Shown here: positions 17,498-26,610 of the stretch, in pieces
Position numbering within the stretch: position 1 is the first letter of the stretch
How the letters are laid out: each line of letters opens with the position of its first letter
Assembly: GCF_012927245.1 (NCBI RefSeq)
Contig: NZ_JABBGE010000007.1
Location: 186,001 to 250,000 of the forward strand
DNA from: Streptomyces sp. R302
GTDB taxonomy: Bacteria; Actinomycetota; Actinomycetes; Streptomycetales; Streptomycetaceae
DNA: 64,000 nt
Direction: 5' to 3'
Notes under the pieces: generated by a model
What the model was told of the DNA's origin: nothing
The model's input: the letters and a program-made list of their open reading frames with translations, nothing else
Database searches by the model: none
Program-made: the position numbers and the translations under genes

Positions 17498-19021
17498 ATG
17501 AACCGTTACGCCGCACCCGGCACCGAGGGCGCGCTCATGGCGTACCAGCCGCGTTACGACCACTGGATCGGCGGCGCGTACGTCGCCCCGGCGCGCGGCC
17601 GGTACTTCGAGAACCCGAGCCCGGTCGACGGCCGGCCGTTCACCGAGATCGCCCGGGGCACCGAGGAGGACGTGGAGCGTGCCCTGGACGCGGCGCACGC
17701 GGCCGCGCCGGCGTGGGGGCGGACCCCGGCGGCCGACCGGTCGGCGGTGCTGCTGCGGATCGCCGACCGTATGGAGGCGAACCTGGAGGCGCTCGCGGTC
17801 GCGGAGACCTGGGACAACGGCAAGCCGGTACGGGAGACCCTCGCGGCGGACATCCCGCTGGCCATCGACCACTTCCGGTACTTCGCGGGGGCGTTGCGGG
17901 CGCAGGAGGGGTCGCTCAGCGAGATCGACGAGGACACGGTGGCGTACCACTTCCACGAGCCGCTGGGGGTGGTGGGGCAGATCATTCCGTGGAACTTCCC
18001 GATCCTGATGGCGGTGTGGAAGCTGGCTCCGGCACTGGCGGCGGGCAACGCGGTGGTGCTGAAGCCGGCGGAGCAGACGCCGGCTTCGGTGCACTACTGG
18101 CTGAGCCTGGTCGCCGACCTGCTGCCGCCGGGCGTGCTGAACATCGTCAACGGCTTCGGCGAGGAGGCCGGCAAACCGCTCGCCTCCTCCCCGCGGGTCG
18201 CGAAGATCGCCTTCACCGGCGAGACGGCGACGGGCCGCCTGATCATGGAGTACGCCTCCGCGAACCTGAAGCCGGTGACGCTGGAGCTGGGCGGCAAGTC
18301 GCCGAACATCTTCTTCGAGGACGTGTGGGCGGCGGACGACGACTTCCGCGACAAGGCGCTGGAGGGCTTCACGATGTTCGCCCTCAACCAGGGCGAGGTC
18401 TGCACCTGTCCGTCGCGCGCGCTGGTGCAGCGGGGCTGCTACGGCGAGTTCATGGAGGCGGCGGTCGCCCGCACGGAGGCGATCGTCGCGGGCCACCCAC
18501 TGGACCCGGCGACGATGATCGGCGCGCAGGCGTCGGCGGAGCAGCTGAAGAAGATCCTCTCCTACCTGGAGATCGGCCAGCAGGAGGGCGCCAAGATCCT
18601 GACGGGCGGTCAGCAGGTCGGCCACGGCGGTGACCTGGAGGGCGGCTACTACATCCAGCCGACGGTCTTCGAGGGCGACAACCGCATGCGGATCTTCCAG
18701 GAGGAGATCTTCGGCCCGGTCGTCGCGGTGACCTCCTTCACCGACTTCGACGACGCGATCCGCACCGCCAACGACACCCTGTACGGCCTCGGCGCCGGCG
18801 TCTGGACCCGCGACACGAACACCGCCTACCGCGCGGGCCGCGCCATCCAGGCGGGCCGCGTCTGGACCAACTGCTACCACGCCTACCCGGCCCACGCGGC
18901 CTTCGGCGGCTACAAGCAGTCGGGCATCGGCCGGGAGAACCACAGGATGATGCTGGAGCACTACCAGCAGACGAAGAACCTGCTGGTGAGCTACTCGCCG
19001 AAGAAGCTCGGCTTCTTCTAA
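17498..19021 (+). CDS. exaC: ExaC-type aldehyde dehydrogenase
   Basis: 507-residue NAD-dependent aldehyde dehydrogenase, the length of the ExaC/AcoD acetaldehyde dehydrogenase group. Seen: the cofactor-binding IIPWNFPILMAVWKLAPALA, the general base Glu in VTLELGGKSPN, the catalytic Cys in NQGEVCTCPSR (CTC rather than CxxC) and the C-terminal TKNLLVSYSPKKLGFF that marks this subgroup. It would oxidise acetaldehyde or similar short aldehydes to acids. AGGGAGG at 17484-17490 supports ATG 17498. The 3' end is the apparent attachment site of the neighbouring island: about 80 bp covering the last codons and stop recur at 26611-26691. A strong hairpin terminator follows the stop. Confidence 0.9.
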   Translation: MNRYAAPGTEGALMAYQPRYDHWIGGAYVAPARGRYFENPSPVDGRPFTEIARGTEEDVERALDAAHAAAPAWGRTPAADRSAVLLRIADRMEANLEALAVAETWDNGKPVRETLAADIPLAIDHFRYFAGALRAQEGSLSEIDEDTVAYHFHEPLGVVGQIIPWNFPILMAVWKLAPALAAGNAVVLKPAEQTPASVHYWLSLVADLLPPGVLNIVNGFGEEAGKPLASSPRVAKIAFTGETATGRLIMEYASANLKPVTLELGGKSPNIFFEDVWAADDDFRDKALEGFTMFALNQGEVCTCPSRALVQRGCYGEFMEAAVARTEAIVAGHPLDPATMIGAQASAEQLKKILSYLEIGQQEGAKILTGGQQVGHGGDLEGGYYIQPTVFEGDNRMRIFQEEIFGPVVAVTSFTDFDDAIRTANDTLYGLGAGVWTRDTNTAYRAGRAIQAGRVWTNCYHAYPAHAAFGGYKQSGIGRENHRMMLEHYQQTKNLLVSYSPKKLGFF

Positions 19022-19041
19022 CGGCACGAAAGGAGGCGCCT
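18961..19041 (+). repeat. left copy of duplicated aldehyde dehydrogenase 3' end (attL-like)
   Basis: Covers the last codons, stop and the start of the terminator. About 80% identical to 26611-26691, with an 18-bp perfect core ACGAAGAACCTGCTGGTG (18971-18988 and 26621-26638). The integrase remnant starts just downstream, the usual place for an integrase next to its att site. Confidence 0.6.
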
Positions 19042-19071
19042 GACCTGGAGTTTTCCCCGGGTCAGGCGCCT
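19034..19071 (+). terminator. exaC terminator
   Basis: Perfect 12-bp stem AGGCGCCTGACC with GGTCAGGCGCCT across a 14-base loop, followed by TTCT, starting 13 bp after the exaC stop. Confidence 0.85.
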
Positions 19072-19930
19072 TTCTGGAGCGCACGCCCCTCCCATGGGGG
19101 AGGTGCAGAAATGCCCCCTTCATCCCTTTCATCCCGCCGGTATCCCAGTCCTGACCAGCGGTTCCGGGCCATACACGGGCCAGATGGCGGCTCAGCCCTT
19201 GGGCTGCTGTCCTCGCTGCGCCGGCTCCAGTTCTGCATCGGCTCCTTGACCAGCCGGTGGGAATGCTCCTGCAGACTGTCCAGGAACTTGGCGTAGGACC
19301 GAAAGAGCTTGCCGTAGCCCGCTGCATCGACGTAGCCGCCGGCCGCATTGCGAAACACTCGGCCATCGGGCGCCACGCCGAAGCGATCGGCGTGTTTTCG
19401 CAGCGTGTGCGCGAACGGCGGCGGTATCGGCACGGGACGTGTGGCCTTGACGGCTCGCCGCTTCAAGGAGTGCACTTCGTGGGCCGCGCCCTCGTCCGTC
19501 CACTCCTTGCCGGCCGTGACGACACCTCCGCTCAGGTTGAGCATGCCCCCAGCCGCTCTTCGGCAGATGGCACTGCGAGATCCGCAGGTGGACGACCTCC
19601 GCCGGACGCATGGCCGCGTCGTACATGCAGCCGAAGAACGCCTCAAGGTGCGGGCCGCGGCCCTGTTGTTCGCCAGCAGCGGTCAGCAGGCGAGCAACCT
19701 GGGCCGGGTTCGGCACTCAGGGCGGGCCCACTTCATCGCTCACCCCAGGGGCCTGCCACTTGACCCTTGCGAGCGGATTCTCCGCGAAGTGTCCCTTGTC
19801 GACGGCAGTTCCGAGGACCTCGCTGAAGGCCGATCGCTTCCGCAGGGTGGTCTTCGCCGCGGCGGACTCTCCGCGGGCGACTCTCCGTCGATCTTCCGGC
19901 CGAGCGCGTCCAACGCCCTGCGTACGACGT
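19062..19930 (-). pseudogene. tyrosine site-specific integrase, broken
   Basis: Reading on the minus strand and allowing for lesions gives RRALDALGRKIDG, then RKRSAFSEVLGTAVDKGHFA, then ENPLARVKWQAPG. These are followed by VPNPAQVARLLTAAGEQ, HLEAFFGCMYDAAMRPAEVV and GKEWTDEGAAHEVHSLK. This is the recognisable order of Streptomyces phage-type integrases: core-binding helices, then the first catalytic Arg in AMRPAEVV. Lesions: a frame change near 19890, a TGA at 19719-19717, and one extra base near 19550. The C-terminal catalytic part (HxxR and the Tyr) is missing. The protein is not functional. Its position beside the duplicated exaC tail suggests it once drove the island's integration. Confidence 0.7.
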
Positions 19931-20054
19931 CCACCGCGACTTCGACACCGGCTACGTGCCGCGATGGCACGCCGACATCATCGATCCCGAACGCTTCCAA
20001 CTCGCCCCGCCCGCCCCGCCCCGCCACACGCTCCTGGCGGCCCTGGACGCGTGA
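19921..20054 (+). pseudogene. C-terminal GNAT-like fragment
   Basis: An open stretch on the plus strand reads AYDVHRDFDTGYVPRWHAD and ends in ALDA before TGA 20052-20054. The pattern resembles a central segment of GNAT acetyltransferases, but there is no start, no acetyl-CoA loop and only about 45 codons. It abuts the integrase remnant and is best read as debris at a recombination junction. Confidence 0.35.
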
Positions 20055-20204
20055 GGCCCCGCGCACCCGCCGAACCCACTCTGGATGCGTCCTCGCCGGG
20101 CGCGGAGGCGCTGTGACGGTCCTTGGGAAAGCTGGTGCTCGACGAGCGGACGGAGCCCGACGGAGATCAGGGGACCCTGCGCTTCGAGGCACCCATGGTT
20201 TAAA

Positions 20205-20219
20205 TGAAAACGATTATCG
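20205..20219 (+). promoter_or_regulatory. Zur-like box
   Basis: TGAAAACGATTATCG; its reverse complement CGATAATCGTTTTCA differs by one base from the TGATAATCGTTTTCA form I recall for actinobacterial Zur (zinc uptake repressor) sites. It lies 58 bp before the lipoprotein start in an A+T-rich island unlike its surroundings. It does not resemble the iron (DmdR/IdeR) consensus. Binding by Zur is an inference. Confidence 0.6.
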
Positions 20220-20277
20220 CTTACTCTAGCGGTCGACGTCCCTTGATCGGCACGACCGGAAGACGAGAACCCCCATC

Positions 20278-21786
20278 ATGAGAAGCCCCCGCCGTCGGCT
20301 CATAGCCGGTTTGCTCCTCGTCCCGCTGCTCACCGGCTGCTTCGCCTCCGGCGACAGCGGTTCGCCCGCCTCCGGGGCCTCGGGCTCCGGCGAGGGTTCA
20401 CGACTGCGCGTCGCGATGGCCTTCGCGCCCGCGGAGAACTTCTCCCCGTACGGACGGGACGCGTTCCTCCTGACCAAGCTGGGCGTGAGCGAGGGGCTGA
20501 CCCGTCTGGACGCCAACGGCACGGTGGTGCCCGCGCTCGCCGAGTCGTGGAACAGCGAGAAGGGCGGCAGGAGCTGGGTGTTCACCCTGCGGGATGCCAA
20601 GTTCCAGGACGGCGGCGACGTCACCGCCGAGGCCGTCGCCGCCGCCCTCACCCACGCCGCCGCGGCCGAGCCGACACCCTCCGCGGTCTCCGGGGTGAAG
20701 CTGACCGCCGAGGCCGCAGGTGGCGGCAAGGTCCGGGTGAGCACAGACGAGGCCGACCCGGTGCTGCCGCTACGGCTGACCAACCCGAGCCTGGCGGTGT
20801 TCTCCCCCAAGGCGTACGACACGAAGGGAGCCGCCAGCCCGGTCGGCACCGCCACCGGCCCGTTCGAACTCACGAAGACCACCGGCGACACGGCGGCCAC
20901 CCTGGAGCGCTTCGACGACTACTGGGGCGGGCGCGCCCAAGCCGCCGGCATCGACGCGAAGTTCGTCTCCGACGGCACCGCCCGCGCCAACTCCCTGCGC
21001 ACGGGCGATGTGGACATCGCCGAGACGCTCCCCGTGGCCCAGGTCTCCTCACTGGCCAAGGGCACAGCTCACGAGACGAACACCGCACGCAACACGAGCC
21101 TGTACCTCAACACCAGGTCCGGCGCGTTCACCGACGCGCGGCTGCGTGCCGCCGCGCGCGAGGCGGTCGACGCCTCCGCCGTCGCCGAGGGCGTGTACGA
21201 GGGGTACGCCGAACCCGCACAGGGGCTCTACGGCCCCGCACTGACCTGGGCCGCCGACAAGCGTACCGAGCCGGCCGGCCGGGCGGAGGCCGCCGGCCCC
21301 GACGGCAAGAGCATCACCATCGCGACCTTCAACGACCGGCCGGAACTGCCCGAGACGGCCCAGGTGCTGCAGCAGCAGCTGGAGAAGGCCGGGTTCAAGG
21401 TGAAGCTGGAGGTCCGCACCTACGCCCGGCTCGAAAGCGACCTGCTCGCCGCGGAGTTCGACGCCGCCGTCGTCTCCCGCAACATGATGCTCGACACCGG
21501 GGACCCGGTCACCGTCCTGGCCAGCGACCACACCTGCGGCGGCAGCTACAACCTGTCGTTCCTGTGCGACAAGAACGTCGACAGGTTGGTCGCCGCCGCC
21601 CAGGCCGAGTCCGACCCGGCGAAACGGCAGGACGCCGCCCTGGCAGCGGAGGCGGCGATCCTCAGCACCGATGCGGAGATCCCTCTCGTCCATCTGAAGG
21701 TCGTCACCGGGATCGGCACGTCCGTCAGGGGCGCGCTGCTCGACCCGTTCGAGCGGCAGCTCATCGGCACCGGAACCCGGCGCTGA
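20278..21786 (+). CDS. ABC transporter solute-binding lipoprotein (SBP family 5)
   Basis: 502-residue solute-binding protein of the peptide/nickel type. The lipoprotein signal is LIAGLLLVPLLTGC, with the lipid-modified Cys at residue 21, followed by a Ser/Gly linker. Family motifs include VSEGLTRLDANGTVVPALAE and WVFTLRDAKFQDGGDVTAE near residues 70-125, and the late FDAAVVSRNMMLDTGDP segment. Members bind oligopeptides, nickel, or metal-opine complexes. The upstream Zur-like box, the fused permease and the MFS gene favour a metal-chelate ligand, which is inference. The permease ATG follows the stop by five bases, so the genes are co-transcribed. Confidence 0.85.
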   Translation: MRSPRRRLIAGLLLVPLLTGCFASGDSGSPASGASGSGEGSRLRVAMAFAPAENFSPYGRDAFLLTKLGVSEGLTRLDANGTVVPALAESWNSEKGGRSWVFTLRDAKFQDGGDVTAEAVAAALTHAAAAEPTPSAVSGVKLTAEAAGGGKVRVSTDEADPVLPLRLTNPSLAVFSPKAYDTKGAASPVGTATGPFELTKTTGDTAATLERFDDYWGGRAQAAGIDAKFVSDGTARANSLRTGDVDIAETLPVAQVSSLAKGTAHETNTARNTSLYLNTRSGAFTDARLRAAAREAVDASAVAEGVYEGYAEPAQGLYGPALTWAADKRTEPAGRAEAAGPDGKSITIATFNDRPELPETAQVLQQQLEKAGFKVKLEVRTYARLESDLLAAEFDAAVVSRNMMLDTGDPVTVLASDHTCGGSYNLSFLCDKNVDRLVAAAQAESDPAKRQDAALAAEAAILSTDAEIPLVHLKVVTGIGTSVRGALLDPFERQLIGTGTRR

Positions 21787-21791
21787 GCAGC

Positions 21792-23717
21792 ATGTCCGTA
21801 GGCTTCAGCGGTCCTTCCGCGCTGCCCGCCGCCCTCCGCGCCCTCGCGCGGGGCGGTGGCCTACGCGCCCTCGCGCGGGGCGGTGGCCTCGTCCTGCTGT
21901 GGCGGACCGTCCTCACGGCCGCCCTGGTGTGCGCGATCGGCCTGCTGCCGTGGCTGTCGCGCACCGACCCGGCGCTGACCGTCCTCAAGGCCCGCTCGGC
22001 GGAACGCGACCCGACTCCGGAGACACTGCACGCAATCCGCCACGAACTCGGCCTGGGTGAAGGCCCGTCGACCCTGCTCGGACGCTGGCTGGGCGGGCTG
22101 GTGCACGGTGACGCGGGCCAGTCATGGGTCTCCGGCACCGACGTGCTGCCCGCCGCCGCCCAGGCCCTCGGTGTCTCCCTGCTGCTGATGGCCGGGGCTC
22201 TCGCCGTCGCCTCCGCCACGGCCGCCGCGGTGTGCGCCCGTACCCTTCGGCTCGGCTCGCGGCGCCGGCTCGGCGACCGCAGCCCGGTCGGCACCGGGGC
22301 CGCGGTGCTGGCCGCGCTCCCCGAGTTCCTCGTCGCCTCCGTGCTGGCTTCGGTGATCGGCGTACAACTCGGCTGGCTGCCCGCCCTGGGCTGGTATGGA
22401 CCACAGTGGATGGTGCTGCCCTCGCTCGCCCTCGGGCTGCCCGCCGGCGCCGTCCTCGGGCGCATGCTGGACGACCTGCTGCCCAGCGCGTTCGCCGAGC
22501 CCTGGGCCCTGGCCGCCACCGCCCGCGGCCTCCCGCCGAAGTCCGTCGCCCGCAAGGCGCTGCGCCGCTGCGTGCCCGGACTCCTGCCGAACCTGGGACT
22601 GTTCGTGGTCGGTCTGACCGGCGGCTCCGTCGCCATCGAGCAGATCTACGACATTCCGGGCCTCGGCCGGCTCACCCTGCGTGCCGCCCTCGCCCAGGAC
22701 CTGCCCGTATTGCAGACCGGCACGCTCGCCCTGGTCGTGCTCGCGGCGGCCGTCGGCCTCCTGGCCCGGTTCGTGGCCCGGCTCATGATCGGGCCCGCAC
22801 TGCGCGACGGCGCCCTGCAGTCCCTGCACCGGCCGACCCCGCCCGCGCGCGGCATCGCGCCTGTGCTGTACGGGGCGCTGCTGCTGGCGGTCATCGGATC
22901 CGGCCTGCCGCGCGACCCGCTCGCGCTGGACACCAGCGCGCGGCTGAAGTCCCCGTCCTGGACGCACCCGTTCGGCACCGACGCCCTCGGCCGGGACATC
23001 CTCGCCCGCATCGCCCACGGTGCGCTCGACACCCTCGGTACAGCCCTCGCGGTGAGCGCCCTCGCCCTCGTGACCGGCATCCTGCTGGGCCTGCTGCCCC
23101 GACTGTCGGCTCCGGTCGTCGACACCGTCAACGCCCTGCCGCCCGTCCTCGCCGGCCTCCTCGTCACCGGGATCGCGGGCAGCGGGTCGTGGACACCCGC
23201 GCTGGCCGTGGCCGTCGTCGCCTGGTCCCCCCTGGCCACCCACACCGCTGCCCTGCTCCAGCAGGAGCGCGCCACCACCCACCTGGCGGCCACCCGCGCG
23301 CTGGGCGCCGGATCCCGGTACGTGCTCCGGCGCGTGCTCCTGCCCGCCGTCCTGCCACCCGTCACCCGCCATGCCGTGCTCCGGCTCCCCGGCATCGCCC
23401 TCGCCCTGGCCGCCCTCGGCTTCCTCGGCCTCGGCGCCCAGCCGCCCTCTCCCGAGTGGGGTCTGCTGATCGCCGAGAACCAGCCGTACGCCGAACGCGC
23501 ACCGTGGGCGGTCTTCGCCCCCGCCGCCGTCCTCGCCTTGCTCGGGGCGCTGGCCGTGACCGCGTCCGGCGGTGTGCGCCTGCCCCGCCCGAAGCGGAAC
23601 TCCCGGCCCGGCGCACGGCCCGGACCTTCCGCGCCCCAGGTTCCGCCGGACATGGAACCGCCGCGTGCCGACACCGTCCTCGCCGCCGTATCCCCCTCCC
23701 CCTCACCCACCTCATGA
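21792..23717 (+). CDS. fused DppB-DppC-type ABC permease
   Basis: 641-residue membrane protein made of two permease halves that are normally separate. The first half (to about residue 340) has the DppB features: HELGLGEGPSTLLGRWLGGL, the EAA loop AATARGLPPKSVARKALRR and EQIYDIPGLGRLTLRAALAQD. The second half has the DppC features: HPFGTDALGRDILARIAHGA and the EAA loop AATRALGAGSRYVLRRVLLP. Each half has five to six hydrophobic segments. A 27-bp tandem duplication near the start repeats RALARGGGL. The ATG follows the lipoprotein stop by five bases and the stop overlaps the MFS start (ATGA). No partner ATPase is intact nearby. Confidence 0.85.
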   Translation: MSVGFSGPSALPAALRALARGGGLRALARGGGLVLLWRTVLTAALVCAIGLLPWLSRTDPALTVLKARSAERDPTPETLHAIRHELGLGEGPSTLLGRWLGGLVHGDAGQSWVSGTDVLPAAAQALGVSLLLMAGALAVASATAAAVCARTLRLGSRRRLGDRSPVGTGAAVLAALPEFLVASVLASVIGVQLGWLPALGWYGPQWMVLPSLALGLPAGAVLGRMLDDLLPSAFAEPWALAATARGLPPKSVARKALRRCVPGLLPNLGLFVVGLTGGSVAIEQIYDIPGLGRLTLRAALAQDLPVLQTGTLALVVLAAAVGLLARFVARLMIGPALRDGALQSLHRPTPPARGIAPVLYGALLLAVIGSGLPRDPLALDTSARLKSPSWTHPFGTDALGRDILARIAHGALDTLGTALAVSALALVTGILLGLLPRLSAPVVDTVNALPPVLAGLLVTGIAGSGSWTPALAVAVVAWSPLATHTAALLQQERATTHLAATRALGAGSRYVLRRVLLPAVLPPVTRHAVLRLPGIALALAALGFLGLGAQPPSPEWGLLIAENQPYAERAPWAVFAPAAVLALLGALAVTASGGVRLPRPKRNSRPGARPGPSAPQVPPDMEPPRADTVLAAVSPSPSPTS

Positions 23718-25009
23718 GCGATCCGATGACCCGCGTCCTGCGCCGCCGCTCCGCCGCACGATCCCCGCGCGAGCGGACCTGGAAGCACCTCTCACCGCTC
23801 CTGCGGCTGCTGATCCTGACCCAACTCGCTTTCAACGTCGGCTTCTACGCTGTCCTGCCGTTCCTCGCCACGCACCTCGGCACCGCGATCGGCATGGCAG
23901 GCTGGATGGTGGGCTTCGTCCTCGGCCTGCGCACCTTCAGCCAGCAGGGCCTGTTCATGGTCGGCGGCTGGCTCGTCGACCGTCACGGCGTGCGCCCCCT
24001 CGTCCTCGTCGGCTGCGTGCTGCGGATCGCCGGCTTCGCCTGTCTCGGGTACGCGGAGGCGACGTGGAGCGTGATCGGCGCCGTGCTGCTGATCGGCTTC
24101 GCCGCCGCCCTGTTCTCCCCGGCGGTGGAGTCCGAGGTCGCCCGGCAAGCGGTGATCTGGGAGGAAGAGGGCCACGGCTCACGCACCCGGGTACTGGCCC
24201 TGCTCAGCGCGGCAGGACAGGCCGGCGCCTTCGTCGGCCCGCTGCTCGGCGCCCTGCTGCTCGCCGTCGACTTCCGCACCGTCTGCCTCGCCGGAGCCGG
24301 GGTCTTCGTCCTCGTTCTGGCCGGGCACATGTGGCTGATGCCGCAGCACATCCCCGGCCGGGTCCGCATTCGGGAACGCGGTGGAGTGCGCGTGCTGCTG
24401 CGCAACCGCCGCTTCCTCTCCCTGTGCTGCGCGTACGGCGCCTACCTGCTCGCCTACAACCAGCTCTACCTCGCCCTGCCGGACGAGGTGCGGCGCGCGA
24501 CCGGGTCCCAGGAGGCCCTGTCCTGGCTGTTCGCCCTGTCCTCCCTGCTGGTCGTGTGCGCCCAGCTCCCGATGACCCGCTGGGCGAGTGACCGGCTCGA
24601 CCTGCGCCGCTCCATGGCCACCGGGCTGCTGATCATCGCGGCCGGCTTCGCGGTCGTGGCCGCCGCCCTCCCCGCCGGTTGGACGGGGACCTGGGCCCTG
24701 CTTCCCGCCGCGGGATACGTCGTCCTGCTCACCCTCGGCCAGATGCTCGTCGTCCCGGCCGCCCGCGCCTGGGTGCCCGACCTCGCCGAGGAAGGCCGCC
24801 TCGGCCTCTACACCGGCGCTCTGTCCTCCCTGTCGGGCCTGATCGTTCTCATCGGCAGCTCCGCCACCGGCTCCCTCCTCGACCTGGGCCTGCCGCCGGC
24901 CGTACCGTGGCTCGTCCTCGCCGCCCTGCCCGCCCTGGCCGTGGCTCTCCTGCCACACCGGCCTGAGAGCGCCGAAGGCGGGACGGAGGGGAGGATCCCG
25001 GTGCGCTGA
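23714..25009 (+). CDS. MFS exporter coupled to the permease
   Basis: 431-residue major facilitator with about 12 hydrophobic segments. The loop between helices 2 and 3 reads GGWLVDRHGVRPL, the MFS G-x-x-D-R-x-G-x-R signature; the first helix is FNVGFYAVLPFLATHL. The start overlaps the permease stop by 4 bp (ATGA), so the two are translationally coupled. This is an unusual mix of an importer and an exporter in one operon. It is known from staphylopine-type systems, where an MFS protein secretes the metallophore and an SBP-5 ABC system recovers the metal complex. Drug efflux is the alternative role. Confidence 0.8.
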   Translation: MSDPMTRVLRRRSAARSPRERTWKHLSPLLRLLILTQLAFNVGFYAVLPFLATHLGTAIGMAGWMVGFVLGLRTFSQQGLFMVGGWLVDRHGVRPLVLVGCVLRIAGFACLGYAEATWSVIGAVLLIGFAAALFSPAVESEVARQAVIWEEEGHGSRTRVLALLSAAGQAGAFVGPLLGALLLAVDFRTVCLAGAGVFVLVLAGHMWLMPQHIPGRVRIRERGGVRVLLRNRRFLSLCCAYGAYLLAYNQLYLALPDEVRRATGSQEALSWLFALSSLLVVCAQLPMTRWASDRLDLRRSMATGLLIIAAGFAVVAAALPAGWTGTWALLPAAGYVVLLTLGQMLVVPAARAWVPDLAEEGRLGLYTGALSSLSGLIVLIGSSATGSLLDLGLPPAVPWLVLAALPALAVALLPHRPESAEGGTEGRIPVR

Positions 25010-25069
25010 CGCCCCTCCCTGACATCCGACGTTCCGCCGGCCCCACTCACCTCGTGGGCGAGGACGACA

Positions 25070-25350
25070 CGTACCCCGCAGGGGCTCTCCGTCGGCCACC
25101 GCACCCGGTCGGCGCGGCACGGTCGCGGAGCGGGCCGTGCTCGCGGGGCCCGACCTCGAAGCACGGGCCGGCGAACCGACCGTCCTGCTCGGCCCCAACG
25201 GCGCGGGCAAGTCCACGCTGCCACGGACCCTGTGCGGGCTGCTTCCGCCGCGCGACGGGCGGATCCGGATCGGCGGCTCCGACCTCGCGCAGACATCGCC
25301 GACCACGCTCGCCCGGCGGCTGGCGGTGGTCCCGACCGCCCCCGAAGCAC
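25070..25350 (+). pseudogene. truncated FecE-type ABC ATPase
   Basis: Carries a Walker A region VLLGPNGAGKST followed by LPRTLCGLLPPRDGRIRIGG and LARRLAVVPT, as in the first third of siderophore-uptake (FecE-type) ATPases. The N-terminal GLSVGHRTR piece is in a different frame from the Walker A piece, indicating a frameshift near 25105. Everything after about residue 85, including the signature motif and Walker B, is gone. It is therefore non-functional. A FecE-type ATPase would not be the normal partner of the Dpp-type permease just upstream. Confidence 0.7.
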
Positions 25351-25434
25351 AACCCGGATCGGGAGGGCTCCGAGCTCGAAGACTGTGCAGTGTGTCTGCA
25401 TGCACTGGTCGAACGTCTCGCCAACCATCGACAC

Positions 25435-26349
25435 ATGAAGCACCGACCGACCCGCCAGTTCACCCACTGTCCAGGCGCTGCGGCACTGCTCCTGGCCGAC
25501 ATCGATCCCACGCTCCCGCCGGCCCCTCATCCCACCGAGGAGCTGCCAGACCTAGCACAACTGGGCAGCCGCGTCCTGGACGGAGCCTCCTGGGTCGTAC
25601 TCAACGAGTACGTCTCCGATCACGCCGCCGGGAAAGACTGGACCGGCCAGGCGGAACAGTGGCACATCGTGCACAGCTGGCTCGTCGAGGACACCCAGCA
25701 CGAACAGGTCATGGAGTTCCTGAGTTCGCGCAGCCTCATGGGCCGCTGGATGCCGGAACCCCCCGCCTGGCATGCCGTCTACCTGAGTGAGCTTCCCCTG
25801 CTCCAACACGACACGGATGACGACAACACGCCCTCCCAGCCCAACTACGCAGTCGGCGACACCGAACCACCCGCCGCACCCAATGGCAGTCTGGAGCAGT
25901 TCAAGGGCCGCCGCACGAAGACAGCCCTCACTGACAAGGATCTGCTTGCCAATCTGCACAAGCTGGCCGCCCAGTGGTCCAACCCTCTACCGGTCCCTGC
26001 GCCCCAGAGAGGTTCGCCCGCACCACCGACGGCTCCCTGCACGCGGCTCATGAACGGAGCCGGTCTACACTGCGACCCCGACAACGGCAACTGGCACACC
26101 TCCGAAGGCCAACTGGTCGTGAGGGGCCTGCGAGGCACCAGGCCCACCGGAACGATCAACACACTCCTGGTCCGGCGGGACTGGCTCACCCAGCGTCTCG
26201 AACAACTACACATGCGGATTGTGCTGGGCGTGTTTGGCGAACGTCAGCCCCGCAGCAATGACCACCTGCGCACCTGGCGCGAGTACAGCCAGACCGCGCT
26301 CCTTACCCTAGATACAGGCGGGCTCGCAGCTTCCCCCCTCCTCTCCTAG
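25435..26349 (+). CDS. unrecognised protein, probably N-terminally truncated
   Basis: I do not recognise this family. The frame is open from inside the ATPase remnant, and the first internal ATG is 25435, giving 304 residues; codons before it (DCAVCLHALVERLANH) also look protein-like, so the true start may be lost. Visible features: a Trp-rich stretch around WTGQAEQWHIVHSWLVED and GRWMPEPPAWHAVYLSELPL, an acidic-proline segment, and a C-terminal part with LLVRRDWLTQRLEQLHMRIV. There is no signal peptide, membrane segment or obvious catalytic motif. G+C is lower than in neighbouring genes, consistent with transfer. It is the last gene before the right exaC copy. Confidence 0.45.
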   Translation: MKHRPTRQFTHCPGAAALLLADIDPTLPPAPHPTEELPDLAQLGSRVLDGASWVVLNEYVSDHAAGKDWTGQAEQWHIVHSWLVEDTQHEQVMEFLSSRSLMGRWMPEPPAWHAVYLSELPLLQHDTDDDNTPSQPNYAVGDTEPPAAPNGSLEQFKGRRTKTALTDKDLLANLHKLAAQWSNPLPVPAPQRGSPAPPTAPCTRLMNGAGLHCDPDNGNWHTSEGQLVVRGLRGTRPTGTINTLLVRRDWLTQRLEQLHMRIVLGVFGERQPRSNDHLRTWREYSQTALLTLDTGGLAASPLLS

Positions 26350-26610
26350 ATTCGGCGGAACCCAGGGCGCTAACTCCCGCGTAAGGCCGCGGCCTGGCGA
26401 CCTTCTCTCTCGTGGCACGTTGGATCAAGGCATGCTCGGTGGCGGCCCGTCGGCCCGCCCTCGCTTGTGTGCCAACTCGCCGCCGCCACGGGCCATCGGT
26501 CAGGGACCCACTCCGTGCCGACCAAGATCCGGGCCATACACGGACCAGCCGCCTACAGCTTGGGCGAATCGAGGTCGTTTCCGCTGGTCATAGGCCATGC
26601 GAGGCGTGCA

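Noticed and set aside
20205..20219. Iron (DmdR/IdeR) operator
   Set aside because: Lacks the TTAGGTTAG-type half sites; the TGAAAA...TTNTC pattern fits Zur better.
19348..20229. A 293-codon plus-strand gene
   Set aside because: Antisense to the integrase remnant; residue composition is not protein-like, and the only credible segment (GNAT-like) is in a different frame.
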